Source: Verrucomicrobiota bacterium (GTDB lineage: Bacteria; Verrucomicrobiota; Verrucomicrobiia; Chthoniobacterales; Terrimicrobiaceae). From it: a DNA stretch of 61,701 nucleotides. The position numbers and the translations under genes are program-made. Positions 17,908 to 26,349 of the stretch are shown piece by piece. How positions within the stretch are numbered: the stretch's first letter is position 1; each line of letters starts with the position of its first letter. The notes beneath the pieces were generated by a model that saw nothing but the letters and a program-made list of their open reading frames with translations, searched no databases and was not told the DNA's origin. The DNA is taken from NCBI GenBank assembly GCA_017305195.1, contig JAFKMU010000063.1, forward strand, positions 3,806 to 65,506, written 5' to 3'.

Positions 17908-20388
17908 TTAATCGATGCTGTCGAGATCGATCAGAATCTCGCGATCCTTGGCTCCATCGCGCGGGCCGACGATGCCGCGTTGTTCGAGAATGTCCACGAT
18001 ACGCGCGGCTCGCGTGTAGCCCAGTCTCAGCCTGCGCTGGAAGAGCGAGGTCGAGGCGCGGCGCTCCTGCTTCATCACCTCGAGCACCTTGTCGACCAGC
18101 TCCTCGTCTTCATCGGTCACGTCCTCTTCGTCGATGGTCGGGCTGTTCAGCTTGTCGTGGATGCTGGACTCGAATTTCGGTTTGGCCTGCTCCGCGACGA
18201 ACTTCACCAGACGGTGAATCTCATCATCCGTCACGAGCACGCCCTGCGACCGCTGGAGCTGCGAACTGGCGGGCGGCAGGTAGAGCATGTCTCCCTGGCC
18301 GAGCAGCTTTTCCGCGCCCTTCTGGTCGAGGATGACGCGGCTGTCGAGGCCGGAGGCCACCTGGAAGGCGATGCGGCTCGGAATGTTGGCCTTGATGATG
18401 CCGGTGACGACATCCGCGCGGGGCGTCTGGGTGGCCACGATGAGGTGAATGCCGGCCGCGCGCGCCATCTGGGTGATGCGGGCAATGGCGCTTTCCACAT
18501 CCGCCGGGGCGGTCTGCATGAGGTCGGCCAGCTCGTCGATGATCACGACGATATAGGGCATTCGGTCGGGAATGATGAGATCGCTGTCGCGGGGGACGGA
18601 GATGGGCTTGGTTTCCTCCTCCTCTTCTTCCTCGGGAGCCTCGGGTTCGGCGGCAGTGTCCTCCGTGATGGTCTCCGGGGCGTTCTCGGGGGCTGCGCTT
18701 TCGCCCTTGGCGGCGGCCTCGGCATCGAGCTCAGCCTGGGATTTTGGCAACGGGCGGTCGTTGAAGGCCCCGATGTTGCGCACGCCGGTCTTGGCAAAGA
18801 TCTGGTAGCGTTGCTCCATCTCGTCGACCACCCAGCGCAGGGCGAGGAGCACCTTCTTCGGGTCGGTGACCACCGGGGTGACGAGGTGGGGCAGCTCGTT
18901 GTAGGTCTGCATCTCGACCACCTTGGGATCGATCATGATGAAGCGCAGTTCCTCCGGCGTGTAGCGGAAGAGGAGGCTGGCGATGATCGAGTTGATGCAG
19001 ACGCTCTTGCCGCTGCCCGTCGTGCCTGCCACGAGGCAGTGGGGCATCTTGGCGAGATCGGCGATGATGGTCTTGCCGTACACGTCCTTGCCGAGGGCGA
19101 GCGGGAGCTTGGCCCCGGTCTGGAGCCAGTCGTCGGTCTCAAGCAGTTCGCGCAGGGTCACTTTGACCTTGTTGGAGTTGGCGATCTCGATGCCGACGGT
19201 GTCTTTGCCGGGGATCGGGGCAAGAATGTTGATGCGCTGGGCGCGGGTGGCGCGGGCAATGTCGCGCTCCAGGGCCGTGATGCGGTCGACGCGCACGCCC
19301 TTGTCGGGGTACACCTCGAAGCGCGTGATGGTCGGCCCGCGCGTGATGTCGCCCGGCTGGGCCTTGATGCCAAACTGCGCCAGCGTGTCGATGATCGTAT
19401 TTTGCACGCCGAGCAGCTCGCTCGGATCAGCCGGTTTGCGGCCCTCTTCATCGTGGGGATCGAGCAGGTCGAGGGGCGGGAGCTGGTAGTTCTCCAGTGA
19501 GAGACCTCCCACGAGGCCGGGGCGGGGCTCGGAGCGTTTTTTGCGATTAGCCTCGATCTCGGCCAGGGAGGGTTTCTTCGTGGAGGGCGCGGTGGCGTCG
19601 AAAATGCGCGGCTCGGGGAAGGACTCGGCCGGGGCCTCCTGCGCGGCGGGGATGGACGGATCGTCGCTGGGAGCTTCCTCGCCCTTCACGGGCTTTTTGC
19701 GGAGCTGGCGCTCGAGTTTTTCCGCCTGCTTGGCCAGCTTGCGCTGCTCGGCCTCCATGCGCTCGGCTTCTTCCATCTCGGCGAGGCGCTTCTTTTCGGC
19801 CTCGGCCCGGGATTTCTTCCAGTTGCTCCACATCCTGCGGGCGACGAGGATGGGGTGAAAGCCCGTGGCAAGGATGAGGCTCACCAGATAGATCAAAAGC
19901 AGGACGACCGGTGCGCCGACCGGGCCCAGCGGACCGCCGAAGGCCTTTTCGCCGACCCACTTGCCGATCCAGCCTCCCGGCCCCTCGATGCGGAAGGCCT
20001 TTTCCCACCCGTGGAGGAACCACGGTTGCAACTGGAGCAGGCACGCGCCGCACAGGACGCAGAGAAACCCCCAGCCAGCCCGTTCCCGCAGGGAGAAATC
20101 GCGGATCATGAGCTTGGCCAGCCCATACCCGGCAAAAAAGACGATCCAGAGATACGCCGCCGCCCCGAAGAGGAAATAGAGGTAGCCCGCCACGATCGCG
20201 CCGATGACGCCGCACAGGTTGTGCATCACCGGATTGGAGACCGTCGTGGTGCTGATCAAGGGCACCCATGCGGGGATGTCGCGGGGATGGTATGAGATCA
20301 GTGCCACGGGCAGCAGCAGAGCCACTCCCAGGAACAGCAAGCCGATCACTGCATCCCAGGTGCCGCGACGTTTTGGTTTGTTCGCCAT
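17908..20388 (-). CDS. ftsK: DNA translocase FtsK
   Basis: 826 residues from the ATG at 20388, which has GGAGGG seven bases upstream. Four or so N-terminal membrane helices (about 10-180) anchor the protein at the septum. A charged, Pro-containing linker follows to about residue 320. The motor has Walker A GTTGSGKS (455-462) and VIIDELADLM. A winged-helix gamma domain (FQRRLRLGYTRAARIVDILE) ends it; that domain reads KOPS sites. It pumps chromosome ends to dif at division. An acidic low-complexity block sits inside the motor just before the Walker B segment. Confidence 0.94.
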   Translation of the reverse strand: MANKPKRRGTWDAVIGLLFLGVALLLPVALISYHPRDIPAWVPLISTTTVSNPVMHNLCGVIGAIVAGYLYFLFGAAAYLWIVFFAGYGLAKLMIRDFSLRERAGWGFLCVLCGACLLQLQPWFLHGWEKAFRIEGPGGWIGKWVGEKAFGGPLGPVGAPVVLLLIYLVSLILATGFHPILVARRMWSNWKKSRAEAEKKRLAEMEEAERMEAEQRKLAKQAEKLERQLRKKPVKGEEAPSDDPSIPAAQEAPAESFPEPRIFDATAPSTKKPSLAEIEANRKKRSEPRPGLVGGLSLENYQLPPLDLLDPHDEEGRKPADPSELLGVQNTIIDTLAQFGIKAQPGDITRGPTITRFEVYPDKGVRVDRITALERDIARATRAQRINILAPIPGKDTVGIEIANSNKVKVTLRELLETDDWLQTGAKLPLALGKDVYGKTIIADLAKMPHCLVAGTTGSGKSVCINSIIASLLFRYTPEELRFIMIDPKVVEMQTYNELPHLVTPVVTDPKKVLLALRWVVDEMEQRYQIFAKTGVRNIGAFNDRPLPKSQAELDAEAAAKGESAAPENAPETITEDTAAEPEAPEEEEEEETKPISVPRDSDLIIPDRMPYIVVIIDELADLMQTAPADVESAIARITQMARAAGIHLIVATQTPRADVVTGIIKANIPSRIAFQVASGLDSRVILDQKGAEKLLGQGDMLYLPPASSQLQRSQGVLVTDDEIHRLVKFVAEQAKPKFESSIHDKLNSPTIDEEDVTDEDEELVDKVLEVMKQERRASTSLFQRRLRLGYTRAARIVDILEQRGIVGPRDGAKDREILIDLDSID

Positions 20389-20430
20389 GAGAACCCTCCA
20401 TCTTTCACGATTCCGGCTCCGGCGGCAACG

Positions 20431-20449
20431 CTGCAATTTGGAATTGCAG
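20431..20449. promoter_or_regulatory. 19-bp inverted repeat between ftsK and manA
   Basis: CTGCAATT, spacer TGG, AATTGCAG: a perfect 8-bp dyad in the 92-base gap between the divergent ftsK and manA genes. There is no T tract, so an operator or symmetric binding site is more likely than a terminator. No cognate regulator is identified. Confidence 0.55.
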
Positions 20450-20480
20450 ACAGGCCGGGAGTCGGCGAAACGAAAGGGGT

Positions 20481-21431
20481 ATGTCTCTGCAAGATTCTCT
20501 CGTCTTTGAACCCCTCGCCATGGAACGCGTCTGGGGCGGCCGCCGACTCGAGGCGGTTTTCGGCAAACGCCTCCCGCAGGGTGCGCCGATCGGGGAGCTC
20601 TGGGAGCTGGTCGATCGCGAGGATGCGCAGAGTGTCGTTCACCAGGGCGAGTTGAAGGGGCAGACGCTGAACGATCTGTGGAAAAACAAGCGCGCCGAGG
20701 TTTTCGGCCAGGACTATGTCGGCAGCGACGCGCCCCGCTTTCCGATCCTGATCAAGCTGCTCGACGCCCGCGAGCGCCTTTCCGTTCAGGTTCACCCCCC
20801 GGTTCACATGGCGGCGGCCCTCAATGGCGAGCCGAAGACCGAGATGTGGTACTTCGCCGATGCCCTGCCCGGCGCGACGATTTATGCCGGTTTGAAACAC
20901 GGCGTCACCCGCGACCGCTTTGAGACCCTGCTCCGCGAGGGGCACGTGTCTGAGGCGCTGCATGTGGTGCCGGTCTCCACGGGCGACAGCATTTTCATCC
21001 CGAGCGGACGCCTCCACGCCATCGGCGAGGGCAATGTCATCGTCGAGGTGCAGCAGAATAGCGACACGACCTACCGGGTCTTTGACTGGAACCGCGTCGG
21101 CCTCGATGGCACGCCCCGCAAGCTCCATATCGAGGAGTCGATGGTCTCGACGGATTTCGCCGATTTTGAGCCGGGCGTGCAGCATGTCGAGCAGGGAACC
21201 GTGGCGGAATGCCCGTACTTCAAGGTCGAGAAGGTCAGCCTCGACGGCCGCTTCCCGGCCATCGCGAACGACCGCTTCGCCGTTTACACTGTGCTCGAAG
21301 GCAAGGTGACCGTCGGCTCGCGCTCCTTCGTTCCCGGTGAGTTCTTCCTCGTGCCGGCCAGCTTCGCCTCGGCGACGCTCGCCCCGGTCGACGGCCAGGC
21401 CACCGTCCTGCGCACGACTCTGCCGCTCTAG
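20481..21431 (+). CDS. manA: Mannose-6-phosphate isomerase, class I short form
   Basis: 316 residues. The cupin-fold zinc enzyme interconverts mannose 6-phosphate and fructose 6-phosphate. Zinc ligands are visible as Gln103 and His105 (SVQVHPP), Glu121 (PKTEMWYF) and His179 (SGRLHAIG), and NSDTTYRVFDW follows. Its length matches the Bacillus-type enzyme, not the longer enterobacterial form. It faces ftsK, and its stop overlaps that of larB at a CTAG (21428-21431). A second, more distant homologue is encoded at 57197-58408. Confidence 0.93.
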   Translation: MSLQDSLVFEPLAMERVWGGRRLEAVFGKRLPQGAPIGELWELVDREDAQSVVHQGELKGQTLNDLWKNKRAEVFGQDYVGSDAPRFPILIKLLDARERLSVQVHPPVHMAAALNGEPKTEMWYFADALPGATIYAGLKHGVTRDRFETLLREGHVSEALHVVPVSTGDSIFIPSGRLHAIGEGNVIVEVQQNSDTTYRVFDWNRVGLDGTPRKLHIEESMVSTDFADFEPGVQHVEQGTVAECPYFKVEKVSLDGRFPAIANDRFAVYTVLEGKVTVGSRSFVPGEFFLVPASFASATLAPVDGQATVLRTTLPL

Positions 21432-22105
21432 TTTTCGCCCAGCCGGAGAATATCGTCGGCGGCGCAGGCTGCGCCGAAGCCGTTGTCGATATTTGTCACA
21501 GTCACGCCGCTGCCGCAGCTGTTGAGCATGCCCAGCAGCGCGGCGAGGCCGGAGAAATTGGCTCCGTACCCCACGCTGGTGGGGACGGCGATGACGGGAC
21601 GCTGGACCAGCCCGGCGACCACGCTGGGCAGGGCGCCTTCCATGCCGGCGACGACGATGAGCACGCCATGCGAGCGCACGCGCCCGACCTCGCCCAGGAG
21701 GCGATGCAAGCCCGCCACGCCGATGTCGTTGATCCGATCGACCGTGCGCCCAAAGGACTCCAGGCACACCGCCGTCTCCTCGGCCACCGGGAGATCCGCC
21801 GTTCCCGCGCAGAGTACGCCGACCGACCACTTTTGCGGGGTCGCGACCGGGTCGCCCACACGGATGCAGCGGGCGCGGGGGTAAAATCTGGCCTCTGGCA
21901 GCTCGGCGACGACTGCCTGGTATTGGGCATCGCTGGCGCGGGTCACGAGGACGCGCTGGCCCGCATCCACCAGGGCGCGGGAGATTTCTGCGACTTCGCC
22001 CGGCAGCTTGCCCGGACCAAAAACCACCTCGGGACGGCCGCAGCGGCGCTCGCGGTCGAGATCGACCCGGGCAAACCCCAGGTCGCGGACATCATCAGTG
22101 CTCAT
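21428..22105 (-). CDS. larB: Nickel-pincer nucleotide biosynthesis protein LarB
   Basis: 225 residues from the ATG at 22105 (MSTDDVRDLGFARVDLDR). LarB carboxylates nicotinic acid adenine dinucleotide, the first step toward the nickel-pincer cofactor of lactate racemase-type enzymes. Recognised by VVFGPGKLPGEV, the AIR-carboxylase-like core (CAGTADLPVAEEA-type motif, VAGMEGALPSVVAGLV, PTSVGYGANFSG) and the usual length. No larA, larC or larE is in the window. The start overlaps the GNAT gene by 11 bases. Confidence 0.9.
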   Translation of the reverse strand: MSTDDVRDLGFARVDLDRERRCGRPEVVFGPGKLPGEVAEISRALVDAGQRVLVTRASDAQYQAVVAELPEARFYPRARCIRVGDPVATPQKWSVGVLCAGTADLPVAEETAVCLESFGRTVDRINDIGVAGLHRLLGEVGRVRSHGVLIVVAGMEGALPSVVAGLVQRPVIAVPTSVGYGANFSGLAALLGMLNSCGSGVTVTNIDNGFGAACAADDILRLGEN

Positions 22106-22574
22106 TCTCGCGAAAGTACATGCGCATCGGCACCATGCCACTTTCAACGAAGCCGTTTTTGCGATAAAAATTCTTCTGCGGGGTATTGGGCTTGTCCGTC
22201 AGCAGGGTGATGCGCAGGAACTGCTTCTGGCGGGCGAACTCAATGGCGTAGTTCAGCAATTGCGTGCCATATCCCTGGCCGCGATGGTCGTGGTGGATGA
22301 TCAGATCCTCAAGGATCAGGACGAATCCGCCCTCCGCAGTGCTGATGGTGATCAGCAGGTTGATCATGCCGATCATCTTGTTGGCGCTGCGCAGGACGAA
22401 GATGCGGCCGCGCGAGGGTTGCTCCAGGATCAGGCGCAGCCCGCGCATCTGCTTGTCGCGGTCCGGCCGGAAGTCCTCTTCCTGCGTAAACAGGTCGTGG
22501 AGGAGATTCGCCAGATCGGGCAGATCCTCCAGGGTTGCCGGTTCAATACGCAGGCCGTCTATCACAACCCGCAC
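22095..22574 (-). CDS. GNAT-family N-acetyltransferase
   Basis: 159 residues of the GNAT fold. The acetyl-CoA-binding motif is HRGQGYGTQLL, preceded by the strand VLILEDLIIHHD and followed by LRITLLTDKPNTPQKNFYRKNGF, the standard C-terminal half. The acceptor substrate is unknown. It lies between mutL (48 bases upstream) and larB (11-base overlap) on the same strand and is probably cotranscribed with larB. Confidence 0.88.
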   Translation of the reverse strand: MRVVIDGLRIEPATLEDLPDLANLLHDLFTQEEDFRPDRDKQMRGLRLILEQPSRGRIFVLRSANKMIGMINLLITISTAEGGFVLILEDLIIHHDHRGQGYGTQLLNYAIEFARQKQFLRITLLTDKPNTPQKNFYRKNGFVESGMVPMRMYFRENEH

Positions 22575-22622
22575 TTTATGTCACATCCCGCGCCGTGCTG
22601 CAATGATGTGTGCGGGCAATCG

Positions 22623-24437
22623 TCAGCGCCGGCCGAATTTTCTGGCCAGTTCCGCGAAGGAAAACTGGATCATCGTGGGCCTGCCGTCCGGGCTGGCATA
22701 GGGGAGGGCGCAGCGCAGGAGATCGCGCACCAGCCGTTCCGGGAACCTCCGGGTGGGCGCCTGGGCGGCGAGCCGCGAGACCGATCGGGCCAGGGCCTCT
22801 CTCAGGCCGCGCTCCGCCGACGCCTTGCCCGTGCTCCGGGCGGCATGGACCACTTCATTCAGGAGCCGGGCGGGATCGCTGTTTTCCAGCCCCGCCGGCA
22901 GGCCGTCGATGCGCACCGTGGCATTGCCGAAGGGATCGAGGGAGAACCCGGCCTCCCGCAAGTCGCCCAGATGCTCGATGACCCAGGCAAACTCGCGGGC
23001 GGGCAGCTCGCACAGGGCGGGAATCAGGAGATGCTGGCAGGCCGCGCCGCCGGATTCCATGCCCTTGACCAGAGCCTCGAAAAGAATGCGCTCCGCCGCC
23101 GCCGCTTCATCGAGCAGCACCATGCCCTCATCGCCTTCCAGGACGAGATAGCGGTCTCCCAGCCCGCCCAGGATGCGGTAGGGCAGGGACTCGTCGGATG
23201 GCCCGGGGGCGGGGGCGCTCGCCAGTGCGGGAATAGGAAAAACCTCGGCCAGAGGCTCCGGAACGGGCGCGGGGAGGGGCGGCTCGGGCGTGAGGACAAA
23301 ATCCGCCTGTGGCGCGGGCTGCGCAAAGGCCCTGCGCGCCGGGGTAGCGGGTTCCGTGGCCGGGGGCGCAGGTTTCACCGGGGGAGCGGGAACTTCCGGG
23401 CGCGCCGGGGCAGGTGTAAAGACGGGCGCAGGCGCGGCGGGACGCCGGGCGCGGGTGATCACTCCGCGCGCCGCTTCGTAGACGGCGCGCTTCAGGAGAT
23501 CGGGCTGGCGCAGGCGCACTTCGCGCTTGGCGGGATGGACGTTGCAATCGACCCACTCCGGGTCCATCTCAATGACGAGCACCGCCGGAGGGTGCTCGCC
23601 CCGGGGAATCGCGTCGGCGTAGGCCTCGCGCAAGGGCTGCTGCACCGCCGCACAGACGATGGGCCGCCCGTTGAGAATGACATGCTGCTGGAGGCGGTCG
23701 CGCCGCCCCTGGCCGGGCCGGGCCAGATAGCCGGAGATGGCAAATCCCTCCCCGACGACCTGCTCGACCTCATCCAGCCGGTCGAGGAAATCCTGCCCGT
23801 AGAGGTCGCGGATGCGTACGGCGAGTTCCTTGGCCTGCGGCAGCGAGCGAACCGTCTTGCCATCCCGGCGGCACTCGAAGGCCACCTTGGGATTGGCCAG
23901 GGCGATGGCCTCGATACCGTGAACGATGTGGGCGGACTCGGTTTCCTCGCCTCGGAGGAACTTTCGCCGGGCCGGGAGATTGAAAAACAGGTCGCGCACC
24001 TCGATCTGGGTGCCGGGCGGCGTGCCGACCTCGCGGACGTCCTCGGTTTTTCCCCCGGAGACCCGCACCTCCACGCCCATGTCGGCGGTGTGCTCCCGGG
24101 TGACGAGGCGGAAATGCGATACGCTCGCGATGCTGGGCAGGGCCTCGCCGCGGAAGCCCATCGTGCGCACGGTCATCAGGTCCGCCCCCTGGCGGATCTT
24201 GCTCGTGGCGTGGCGCTCCAGGCAGAGCAGGGCGTCCTCGCGATCCATGCCGCAGCCGTCGTCCCGCACCGTCACCAGCCGCGCGCCACCGCGCTGAAAC
24301 TCCACCCAGATCCGGCCTGCCCCGGCGTCCAGGCTGTTCTCCACGAGTTCCTTGACGAGGGAGGCCGGGCGCTCGACGACCTCTCCAGCCGCGACCTGGC
24401 TGGCTACTTCATCGGCGAGTACGCGAATTTTTCCCAT
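22623..24437 (-). CDS. mutL: DNA mismatch repair protein MutL lacking the endonuclease motif
   Basis: 604 residues from the ATG at 24437. The N-terminal GHKL ATPase is intact: KELVENSLDAGA (Glu30, Asn34), RDDGCGMD and GFRGEALPSIASVS. A Pro/Ala-rich linker covers about 331-415. In the C-terminal dimerisation domain the metal motif DQHAxxExxxxE reads DEAAAAERILFE (443-454), with Gln and His replaced, and the CPHGRP motif reads SPDGRP (582-587). The nicking activity of most bacterial MutL proteins is therefore probably lost. Divergent from the IscA-type gene. Confidence 0.94.
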   Translation of the reverse strand: MGKIRVLADEVASQVAAGEVVERPASLVKELVENSLDAGAGRIWVEFQRGGARLVTVRDDGCGMDREDALLCLERHATSKIRQGADLMTVRTMGFRGEALPSIASVSHFRLVTREHTADMGVEVRVSGGKTEDVREVGTPPGTQIEVRDLFFNLPARRKFLRGEETESAHIVHGIEAIALANPKVAFECRRDGKTVRSLPQAKELAVRIRDLYGQDFLDRLDEVEQVVGEGFAISGYLARPGQGRRDRLQQHVILNGRPIVCAAVQQPLREAYADAIPRGEHPPAVLVIEMDPEWVDCNVHPAKREVRLRQPDLLKRAVYEAARGVITRARRPAAPAPVFTPAPARPEVPAPPVKPAPPATEPATPARRAFAQPAPQADFVLTPEPPLPAPVPEPLAEVFPIPALASAPAPGPSDESLPYRILGGLGDRYLVLEGDEGMVLLDEAAAAERILFEALVKGMESGGAACQHLLIPALCELPAREFAWVIEHLGDLREAGFSLDPFGNATVRIDGLPAGLENSDPARLLNEVVHAARSTGKASAERGLREALARSVSRLAAQAPTRRFPERLVRDLLRCALPYASPDGRPTMIQFSFAELARKFGRR

Positions 24438-24493
24438 CGAAACAACTTTGCTGCCGTTTGACTTCGCACGGTTTCGTCCATAAGAAAAGAGTT

Positions 24494-24841
24494 GTGATCT
24501 CACTCACTTCCAACGCGGCCGCCCAACTGCACATCCTCGTGCAGGAGAAAGGCCTGGATGCCAGCGCGGCCGGACTGCGGCTGGCCGTCGAGAAAGGCGG
24601 CTGCGCCGGCCTGCAATACGCCATGACCATCGGCGCTCCGGTCGAGGGCGACCTGGAGGTGGAGCACGAGGGAGCCCGGCTTTTCGTCGATCGCGACAGC
24701 CTGGAATATCTCGATCAATGCGTGATCGACTACGAAGACGGCTTGTCCGGCGCGGGATTTCGGATAAGAAATCCCCGGGCAGCTCGCAGCTGCGGGTGCG
24801 GGACATCCTTTGAACCGACCCCGGAGGCGGCGGGTTCCTGA
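24494..24841 (+). CDS. A-type iron-sulfur carrier (IscA/HesB family)
   Basis: 115 residues from a GTG at 24494 (MISLTSNAAAQL), where family alignment begins; a TTG at 24458 would add 12 residues. The three conserved cysteines are present: Cys37 in EKGGCAGLQY and Cys100/Cys102 in RSCGCGTSF. Such proteins carry Fe or Fe-S clusters to apoproteins in the cytoplasm; candidates here include RimO and the sulfite/nitrite reductase. The exact subtype (IscA, SufA or ErpA) cannot be assigned. Confidence 0.87.
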   Translation: MISLTSNAAAQLHILVQEKGLDASAAGLRLAVEKGGCAGLQYAMTIGAPVEGDLEVEHEGARLFVDRDSLEYLDQCVIDYEDGLSGAGFRIRNPRAARSCGCGTSFEPTPEAAGS

Positions 24842-24861
24842 TTTAATTTACCAGAGCATTC

Positions 24862-26349
24862 ATGGCCTTTGATTCCCGCGGAAGAGGACGGCGACCGGTA
24901 AGCCGAGCAGCTGGATTTTCCTCGTTCGATGATGACGAACCCCCACGCAGTGGCGGAGGGAACCTGTTTCTCTGGACTATCATCCTCCTCCTGCTCGTCG
25001 GGTTTGCCCTCTTCTGCTGGATCTTCAGCTTTTACGTCTTCGGGCACCCGGAGAAGGGTTTCAGCTACTCGATCCTGACGAAGCTGAAGAAACTCGAGCC
25101 GCTGAAGCGCTTCGAGATCACCGCCGCCCCGCGGGGCGAGTTCCTCTCGGCCAACCAGCTGGCCGAGCGCTATGGCCGCATGACCGACCGCGAGCTGGAG
25201 CGGGCCAGCGAGGTGCTGCTGCGCAATTACCTGCGCAACTACAAGCTCACCCAGGATCGCGTGCCCTACATCGTGGGTTCGTTCAACATCCTCGATTCCT
25301 ACGAGCTGAACGACAAAAACATGTTCCCGTCCGGCGTGGTGGCGCTCGCCCAGTCGACGGAGAATGGCGGCGTGCTGCTGGAGCACGTGTTCACCGCCAA
25401 CAAGGAGGATGTGCTCACCCTCCAGCGCATGCTGCTCACCGGCCTTGACCTGAAGCTCGACCGCACGCTCGACCTTTCCGCCATCATCAATGTGAAGCGT
25501 CTCAAGGACGGGCGGCTCCAGTTCACCGCCGTGCCCATCCTCTACGGCAGCTATGCCTCCAGCACGGGACCCGGCACCTTCTCGCTCACGCCGCCTACAG
25601 GTCTGGACATGGGATCGGGTCTCCCTGTTCTCGACGACAAGATGGTCGGCGAGGCAAACCAGAAATACTCCGCCTATCGCCTGAAGGTCGGCCTCGACAA
25701 TACCAAGGGCATTGCCGATGGCAGCGCGCCTGTCCGGCGGCCCCAGGCCCAGCTCGTGCGCGTCGAGCGCCCGAAGCTCGCGGATGAGACCGCCCCGGTG
25801 CCGCCCATTCCCACGCCGACGCCGTCGCCTGCCGAGCCTCCGGTGAAGCCCGCCATCCCGGTCACCGCCGGGGCCGAGCAGCCCACCCCGACTCCAGCCG
25901 AGGCGGGAGCCTCGCCGTCTCCAGCCTTTGCGGGTACTCCCGCGCCGCCCCAGGAATCCATCGCGAATACCGGCAGCGGCAACTGGCCGACCTATTCTCC
26001 TGGCCAGATGCCTCGCGGACGGCTCTCCAGCATTCCTGACATGACCGATCTCGCCGGGCGCGGACTCGCGGGAGAGCGTATCTACCTCCAGGGCAACTTC
26101 GTCGTCACCGCTGCCGGGCAGAATCGCGCCGTGCTGCGGGCGAACAATGGCCTCTCCGAGACTCTCGGCATCGGCGGCAAGACGTCCAACACCCGCATCA
26201 TCGTCGAGTATCCGTCGGGAACCAAGCCACCGGGCGAGGGGGCGACCTTCAGCCGCGACTCGCGTCGGCCCTTCCTCATCACCGACGTGAAGCGGGGCGC
26301 CGATGGCCAGGTCAACGTTTATGTCCGGGAAATCACCCGCGGTCAGTGA
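24862..26349 (+). CDS. Single-pass membrane protein of unknown function
   Basis: 495 residues. A basic, Gly/Arg-rich cytoplasmic N-terminus precedes one strong membrane helix (about 35-60: FLWTIILLLLVGFALFCWIF). A mixed alpha/beta region follows to about residue 300, then a Pro/Thr/Ala-rich linker (about 305-375) and a C-terminal domain (about 390-495) with ERIYLQGNFVVTAAGQNRAVLR. I recognise no named domain. Its 3' end overlaps the methyltransferase gene by 29 bases, so the two are coupled. Confidence 0.8.
   Translation: MAFDSRGRGRRPVSRAAGFSSFDDDEPPRSGGGNLFLWTIILLLLVGFALFCWIFSFYVFGHPEKGFSYSILTKLKKLEPLKRFEITAAPRGEFLSANQLAERYGRMTDRELERASEVLLRNYLRNYKLTQDRVPYIVGSFNILDSYELNDKNMFPSGVVALAQSTENGGVLLEHVFTANKEDVLTLQRMLLTGLDLKLDRTLDLSAIINVKRLKDGRLQFTAVPILYGSYASSTGPGTFSLTPPTGLDMGSGLPVLDDKMVGEANQKYSAYRLKVGLDNTKGIADGSAPVRRPQAQLVRVERPKLADETAPVPPIPTPTPSPAEPPVKPAIPVTAGAEQPTPTPAEAGASPSPAFAGTPAPPQESIANTGSGNWPTYSPGQMPRGRLSSIPDMTDLAGRGLAGERIYLQGNFVVTAAGQNRAVLRANNGLSETLGIGGKTSNTRIIVEYPSGTKPPGEGATFSRDSRRPFLITDVKRGADGQVNVYVREITRGQ

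Noticed and set aside
22008..24461. A very long plus-strand frame (over 800 codons) opposite mutL
   Set aside because: It is the antisense shadow of a clearly real mutL. High GC content leaves few stops on the opposite strand, and the translation has no domain.
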